The position numbers and the translations under genes were made by a program. A DNA stretch of 64,000 bases from Paenibacillus sp. BIC5C1 (GTDB lineage: Bacteria; Bacillota; Bacilli; Paenibacillales; Paenibacillaceae), in the NCBI RefSeq assembly GCF_032399705.1, contig NZ_CP135922.1, positions 2,666,001 to 2,730,000 on the forward strand. The letters run 5' to 3'. The notes beneath the pieces are model-generated. The model searched no databases, had not been told where the DNA came from, and was given only the letters and a program-made list of their open reading frames with translations. Shown piece after piece: positions 59,832 to 64,000 of the stretch. Within the stretch, counting starts at the first letter, position 1. Each line of letters opens with the position of its first letter.

Positions 59832-60851
59832 ATGAGTACCGTTCAGGATCATAGCCTTTTGTATATGAGTAAACAGGATATTATAGACCTGGGAGGGCTG
59901 TATTCAGAGCCATATGTCAAAGCAGTAACCCGTGCACTGGAGCTTCATGCCAAGCGGGATATCGTGCAGCCGTTGAAGCCTTATCTGCGGGTTAACGAGG
60001 AGAGCGGCCATATTGCCGATCGCATTATTGCGATGCCTGCGTATGTGGGTGGCGATGTTGCAATCAGTGGTCTCAAGTGGATCGGGAGCAAACATGATAA
60101 CCCGGCCAAGCGTCATAAGGAACGTGCAAGCGCTCTTATTATCCTCAATGATCCGGAAAGCAATTATCCGGTGGCGGTAATGGAAGGTAGCGTCATCAGC
60201 GGGATGCGCACAGCTGCAGTTACAGCTATCGGGGCAAAGTATTTAGCGAGAAAAGGATTTCGTACGGTGAGCGTGATCGGCTGCGGGGTGATCGCCAGAA
60301 TGCAGATCACCTCGCTGCTTGAACAATTTGACTCCATTCGAACTATCCATCTGTATGATCTGAATGCCGATACGGCACGGCAGCTCGCCAATGAAATTGG
60401 TTCGCGCTTTGATCAGGTTGAAGTGCTGGTGGAAGATTCGTCAGAACAAGCGGTACGACAAGCGGAAGTACTCGTAACAGCTACGGTGGCCTCATCGCCG
60501 CATATTCCGTATGAATGGATTGCCAAAGGTACATTTGTCAGCAACATCTCGATTATGGATTTGCACAAGGATGTATTTACGCAGGCAGACAAAGTGGTCG
60601 TGGACGATTGGGATCAATCCAACCGCGAGAAAAAGATTATTAATCAGCTGGTGCTTGAAGGTAAGTTTTCCCGAGAGCAGCTTCACGCTGAACTAGGTGA
60701 GATCCTGATTGGGGAAAAGCCAGGGCGCGAACATGAGGATGAGATTATTGTGCTGAACCCGATGGGGATGGCGATTGAGGATATTTCCAGTGCGGCAGAG
60801 ATGTACGCAAGAGCGGTTGAACAAGGAAAGGGCACACGTTTATGGCTATAG
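59832..60851 (+). CDS. sbnB: SbnB-like N-((2S)-2-amino-2-carboxyethyl)-L-glutamate dehydrogenase
   Basis: 339 residues, ornithine cyclodeaminase/mu-crystallin fold. SbnB oxidises the SbnA product to 2-oxoglutarate and L-2,3-diaminopropionate using NAD. Substrate residues are near KWIGSKHDNPAKRHKERASALIILND, Rossmann motif SVIGCGVIARMQI (about 147). Its last 10 bases overlap the start of the decarboxylase gene. CGGAGGAGAG before the ATG is strong. The sbnA-sbnB pair is the known diaminopropionate route also used for viomycin-type and zwittermicin-type compounds. Confidence 0.92.
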   Translation: MSTVQDHSLLYMSKQDIIDLGGLYSEPYVKAVTRALELHAKRDIVQPLKPYLRVNEESGHIADRIIAMPAYVGGDVAISGLKWIGSKHDNPAKRHKERASALIILNDPESNYPVAVMEGSVISGMRTAAVTAIGAKYLARKGFRTVSVIGCGVIARMQITSLLEQFDSIRTIHLYDLNADTARQLANEIGSRFDQVEVLVEDSSEQAVRQAEVLVTATVASSPHIPYEWIAKGTFVSNISIMDLHKDVFTQADKVVVDDWDQSNREKKIINQLVLEGKFSREQLHAELGEILIGEKPGREHEDEIIVLNPMGMAIEDISSAAEMYARAVEQGKGTRLWL

Positions 60852-62065
60852 AGCTGAATACAGGGCGTATGCCTCAGGTTGCAAGAGTCCGTGAGCATTT
60901 ATTGGCACTGAAAGAACAACAGACCGAACCGGTATGTGCCTACATTCGGGATGTAACAGCCCTCGTCGCTCATGTGCATCAACGTGTACAATCCATGCCG
61001 GAATCCAGTCAGCTGTTCTATGCCATCAAAGCCAATTCGGAAGAAGCGGTGCTTCAAGCGCTGGCCCCTGTAGTGCATGGTTTCGAAGTGGCATCTTTGG
61101 GCGAGATCATGAAGGTGAGACAAGTCTCTGCGGATATTCCGATTCTGTTTGGTGGACCTGGCAAGACGGAAGCCGAGCTGCGGGGAGCGATAGAGCATAA
61201 CGTGCAGCTTATTCATGTGGAGAGTATACACGAGCTGAACAAGCTGAACGAGATTGCGAGTCAAAATGACGTTCGGGTATCCGTATTGCTGCGGATTAAC
61301 CTGAAAGGTCCACTGCCGCAGGCGACATTGGCAATGGGCGGTCGTCCGACCCAGTTCGGGATCGACGAGGTTGTGCTGCCACAAGTCATGGACCAGCTAA
61401 GGAATCTGCCACATATTCAGGTCGAAGGGTTTCATTTTCACTCCCTCTCCAACAATCTGGATGCGGAGCAGCATGTAAAACTGGTTGAGTATTATTGCAT
61501 GATCGCGCGGGATTGGGCGAGGCAATATGGATTAACATTGCGCTATTTGAATGCCGGGGGTGGAATCGGTGTGAACTATGCCGATCTGGAGCAACAGTTC
61601 GACTGGAACACATTTGTGAATGGTATCGCACCGGTGCTGCAACAGGAACTGCCTTCGGAAACGACTTTGTTGTTCGAATGTGGGCGTTACCTCACGGCAT
61701 CGAGTGGGTATTATGCAACAGAGGTTCTTGACGTTAAAGCCAACCACGGCAAAACCTATGTCATCGTTCGCGGCGGTACGCATCATTTCCGCCTGCCCGT
61801 TTCTTGGCAGCACAGTCATCCATTTGAGGTGATTGAGGTGGAGAACTGGACGCATCCGTATGACAGACCTGAGGTGAAAGAAGCCGCTTTTACTGTGGCA
61901 GGCCAGCTATGTACTCCGAAAGATATTTTGGCAAGTGATATTACGTCAGACAGGGTTCGGGCAGGAGATATTTTGCTGTTCCAATATGCGGGCGCTTATG
62001 GCTGGGCGATCTCGCATCATGACTTTTTGAGTCACCCACACCCGCAGCATATTTATTTGCAGTAA
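60842..62065 (+). CDS. sbnH: SbnH-like PLP-dependent decarboxylase
   Basis: 407 residues, fold-type III (alanine racemase/diaminopimelate decarboxylase barrel). PLP Lys is in LFYAIKANSEEAVLQAL (about 59); HGFEVASLGEI follows; HFHSLSNNLDAEQH, YLNAGGGIGVNY and LLFECGRYLTASSGYYATEVLDVK match the family. SbnH removes CO2 from the citryl-diaminopropionate intermediate in staphyloferrin B synthesis. Overlaps sbnB by 10 bases, so translational coupling is probable. Confidence 0.9.
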   Translation: MAIELNTGRMPQVARVREHLLALKEQQTEPVCAYIRDVTALVAHVHQRVQSMPESSQLFYAIKANSEEAVLQALAPVVHGFEVASLGEIMKVRQVSADIPILFGGPGKTEAELRGAIEHNVQLIHVESIHELNKLNEIASQNDVRVSVLLRINLKGPLPQATLAMGGRPTQFGIDEVVLPQVMDQLRNLPHIQVEGFHFHSLSNNLDAEQHVKLVEYYCMIARDWARQYGLTLRYLNAGGGIGVNYADLEQQFDWNTFVNGIAPVLQQELPSETTLLFECGRYLTASSGYYATEVLDVKANHGKTYVIVRGGTHHFRLPVSWQHSHPFEVIEVENWTHPYDRPEVKEAAFTVAGQLCTPKDILASDITSDRVRAGDILLFQYAGAYGWAISHHDFLSHPHPQHIYLQ

Positions 62066-62107
62066 CACATAAACGGTTGAAGGCAGTGCAATCATGGGAG
62101 GTGTCAT

Positions 62108-64000
62108 ATGAACGGTCTAACAGCAGCGTTGGTCAGGTCCGAAGAGTGGATACGAGTGCGGCGACGTATTTTCAGGCAATTGGTGGAGTCGTTTCTGTAT
62201 GAGCAAATATGGAGTGAACCGGTGATCGGGCCTCATGTGGAGGCAGAGTATACACTGCGAGGGGAGACGGAGGCAGGAGAGCAGGTGGAGTACACCTTTT
62301 GGGCTGTACGAAAAGAGAGCTTTGGCCGCATTCGATTGTCAGATAAACCAATCATGCGAATAACAACGGAAGAACGAGTGGAAGCGGATTCCATTCCCCG
62401 TTTCCTGCTGGAAATGGCTGCGCATATTCCCACATCCGAAGCTCAGCTGGCCCAATTCATGGATGAGCTTCAGCAAACCCATCTGAAGGACACACTGTCC
62501 GTGCGATGGCGTTCTAATCAGCCGGAACCTCGGATATCTGCATATGACGAGTGGGAATCCGCCCTGATTGAAGGGCATCCGTATCATCCTTGTTACAAAT
62601 CCAGAGTTGGTTTTACGCTTTCTGACAATGAAGCCTATGGACCGGAGTTCGGACCCGAATTCAAGCTGGTCTGGATTGCGATTAAACTGGATGCAGCCCA
62701 AATAGCCATTTCGTCCTCGCTGGACACGTATGCTGCGTTTATCCATAACGAGCTGGGAGAGGAATTGCAGGCGTTCAAGTTGATTTTGCAGGAAGCTATA
62801 TCGAGTGAGAAGTTGAAATCGGTCTCCAGCTTCAATGCCAATGTCGTTGCCGGGGGGAATGAGAATACGTATGGGGATAGGGAAGCAATTGCTGATCAAT
62901 ATGTGTTTGTGCCTGTGCACCCCTGGCAGTGGGAGCGAATAATATCGGTGGCCTGTGCGGAGCAGCTCCGAACAGGGGAAATGGTGTATCTGGGTCAAGC
63001 AGGTGACACCTACCGTCCTCAACAATCCATTCGCACATTGACGAATGTGAGTCATCGAGATAAACCGTATGTCAAACTGCCGCTGAATATGGTGAATACG
63101 TCATCTGGACGAATTCTGGCACAGCATACGATTATGAATGCGGCTCGTATTTCGGACTGGCTTGGTCGTGTGGCGGCAGAAGATTCATTTTTGGGGGATG
63201 AGCTTGGGCTGATCGTGCTGAAGGAGATTGCAGGGGTATCGTACCGCCACCAGAAGCTGCCTAATATGCTGGAGCAAAAAATATACGGATCACTTGGAGC
63301 GATCTGGCGTGAAAGTCTGCATCCACGCTTGATGGCAGGAGAAGATGCTTTGCCATTCAATGCTTTGTGTCATCTCGACCAGCAGGGCACGCCCGTCATT
63401 AAACCGTGGATAGACAAATATGGCCTGGATCGCTGGGCCCGGCAATTGGTGAATGTTGCGGTAGTACCGCTGATACATCTGCTGTACGCACATGGAGCTG
63501 CGCTGGAATCACATGCGCAGAATATGATCATCGTGCTGAATCAGGGATGGCCCAGCCGGATTGCGCTTAAGGATTTCCATGACGGTGTCCGTTACTGTCC
63601 ATCCATTCCTCACCCTTTTGGATACCCGGATATTGAATATCCGCCTGCCAATCATCAGCGGGTGAATCGTAACTCATTTGTGGAGAAGGAGGATCCTTCC
63701 GAGGTGAAGGACTTTATGTTGGACGCGTTGCTTTTTATCAATCTGACCGAAGTCGCATTTTTCCTGGAGAAGCATTTTGGCCTGAGCGAAAAGCAATGGT
63801 GGCGCATGGCTGCCGAAGTCATTTTGAATTACCAGGAGCGGTTCCCGGAGTTACAGGCTCGATTTGAACAGTTTGACGTTTTTGCACCCGAGATTGAAGT
63901 GGAACAACTGACCAGACGGAGAATTCATGAAGGGCCGGGGGATTGTGTTCATCGGGTAAGTAATCCACTGCATGTCTACAGGCCAGTGCGACAGAATTAA
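62108..64000 (+). CDS. IucA/IucC family NIS siderophore synthetase
   Basis: 630 residues, ends exactly at the window edge with a TAA stop. Blocks: EGHPYHPCYKSRVGFTLSDNEAYGPEFGP (about 158), VPVHPWQWERI (about 270), QQSIRTLTNVSHRDKPYVKLPLNMVNTSSGRIL (about 303; nucleotide site), ALESHAQNMIIVLNQGWPSRIALKDFHDGVRY (about 462; catalytic). DFHDGVR near the C-terminal region is like type B / SbnC-like members, which use 2-oxoglutarate; this is tentative. GGGAGGTG precedes the ATG. Further cluster genes (third synthetase, SbnG-like citrate synthase) would lie beyond the window. Confidence 0.92.
   Translation: MNGLTAALVRSEEWIRVRRRIFRQLVESFLYEQIWSEPVIGPHVEAEYTLRGETEAGEQVEYTFWAVRKESFGRIRLSDKPIMRITTEERVEADSIPRFLLEMAAHIPTSEAQLAQFMDELQQTHLKDTLSVRWRSNQPEPRISAYDEWESALIEGHPYHPCYKSRVGFTLSDNEAYGPEFGPEFKLVWIAIKLDAAQIAISSSLDTYAAFIHNELGEELQAFKLILQEAISSEKLKSVSSFNANVVAGGNENTYGDREAIADQYVFVPVHPWQWERIISVACAEQLRTGEMVYLGQAGDTYRPQQSIRTLTNVSHRDKPYVKLPLNMVNTSSGRILAQHTIMNAARISDWLGRVAAEDSFLGDELGLIVLKEIAGVSYRHQKLPNMLEQKIYGSLGAIWRESLHPRLMAGEDALPFNALCHLDQQGTPVIKPWIDKYGLDRWARQLVNVAVVPLIHLLYAHGAALESHAQNMIIVLNQGWPSRIALKDFHDGVRYCPSIPHPFGYPDIEYPPANHQRVNRNSFVEKEDPSEVKDFMLDALLFINLTEVAFFLEKHFGLSEKQWWRMAAEVILNYQERFPELQARFEQFDVFAPEIEVEQLTRRRIHEGPGDCVHRVSNPLHVYRPVRQN

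Noticed and set aside
1..64000. tRNA, rRNA or known riboswitches
   Set aside because: No cloverleaf, rRNA signature or leader matching a known riboswitch core was found by reading; a covariance-model scan would be decisive.

Overview
The window reads as chromosome of a low-to-mid-GC Firmicute, most likely Paenibacillus. This is inferred from strong AAGGAGG ribosome sites, factor-independent terminators after most transcription units, many AraC-type regulators, YesM/YesN-type two-component genes, DUF3243, PepF, an HxlR-controlled ribulose-monophosphate module, a CYP102 P450 fusion and several orphan glycoside hydrolases. I saw no rRNA, tRNA, CRISPR array, phage gene or transposase.

Layout. 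1-9.3 kb: end of a GH18 spore-type hydrolase, a thioredoxin-reductase-like flavoprotein, an FAD sugar/lactone oxidase coupled to a half-size MFS protein, DUF3243, heme O synthase (ctaB), a TPR protein and a LysR/EamA divergent pair. 9.4-18.5 kb: LacI regulator with GH2 beta-mannosidase, an iron-controlled locus in which an AraC regulator reads in frame into a siderophore-binding lipoprotein across a Fur box, and GH42 beta-galactosidase with its divergent AraC regulator. 18.6-24.9 kb: an SRAP protein lacking two catalytic residues, an Old Yellow Enzyme, a DeoR regulator with OsmC, DUF2062, AEC transporter and lactonase. 25.1-27.8 kb: hxlA, hxlB and hxlR (formaldehyde fixation), with hxlR flanked by copies of an unusual inverted-repeat element. 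27.9-35.8 kb: PepF, DUF2500, then rhaB-DeoR-lutABC, which can link L-rhamnose breakdown to L-lactate oxidation. 36-41.3 kb: glutathione peroxidase, CYP102-type self-sufficient fatty-acid hydroxylase and two unknown small genes. 41.4-53.8 kb: a carbohydrate island with sensor kinase, response regulator, two permeases, a binding lipoprotein, an (alpha/alpha)6 hydrolase, a Gfo/Idh/MocA dehydrogenase, an AraC regulator and a beta-propeller glycosidase. 54.1-55.3 kb: RidA and GNAT. 55.4-64 kb: a divergent Fur-box-controlled cluster for an NRPS-independent siderophore related to staphyloferrin B (two IucA/IucC synthetases, MFS exporter, SbnA, SbnB, SbnH), running to the window edge.

The two iron loci (13.4-15.4 kb and 55.4-64 kb) share the same Fur-box core, so siderophore synthesis/export and binding/regulation are probably co-regulated. 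The most unusual items are the hxlR-flanking repeat, whose two full copies preserve base pairing through compensatory changes, and the AraC-lipoprotein reading-frame fusion containing a Fur box and an internal start.
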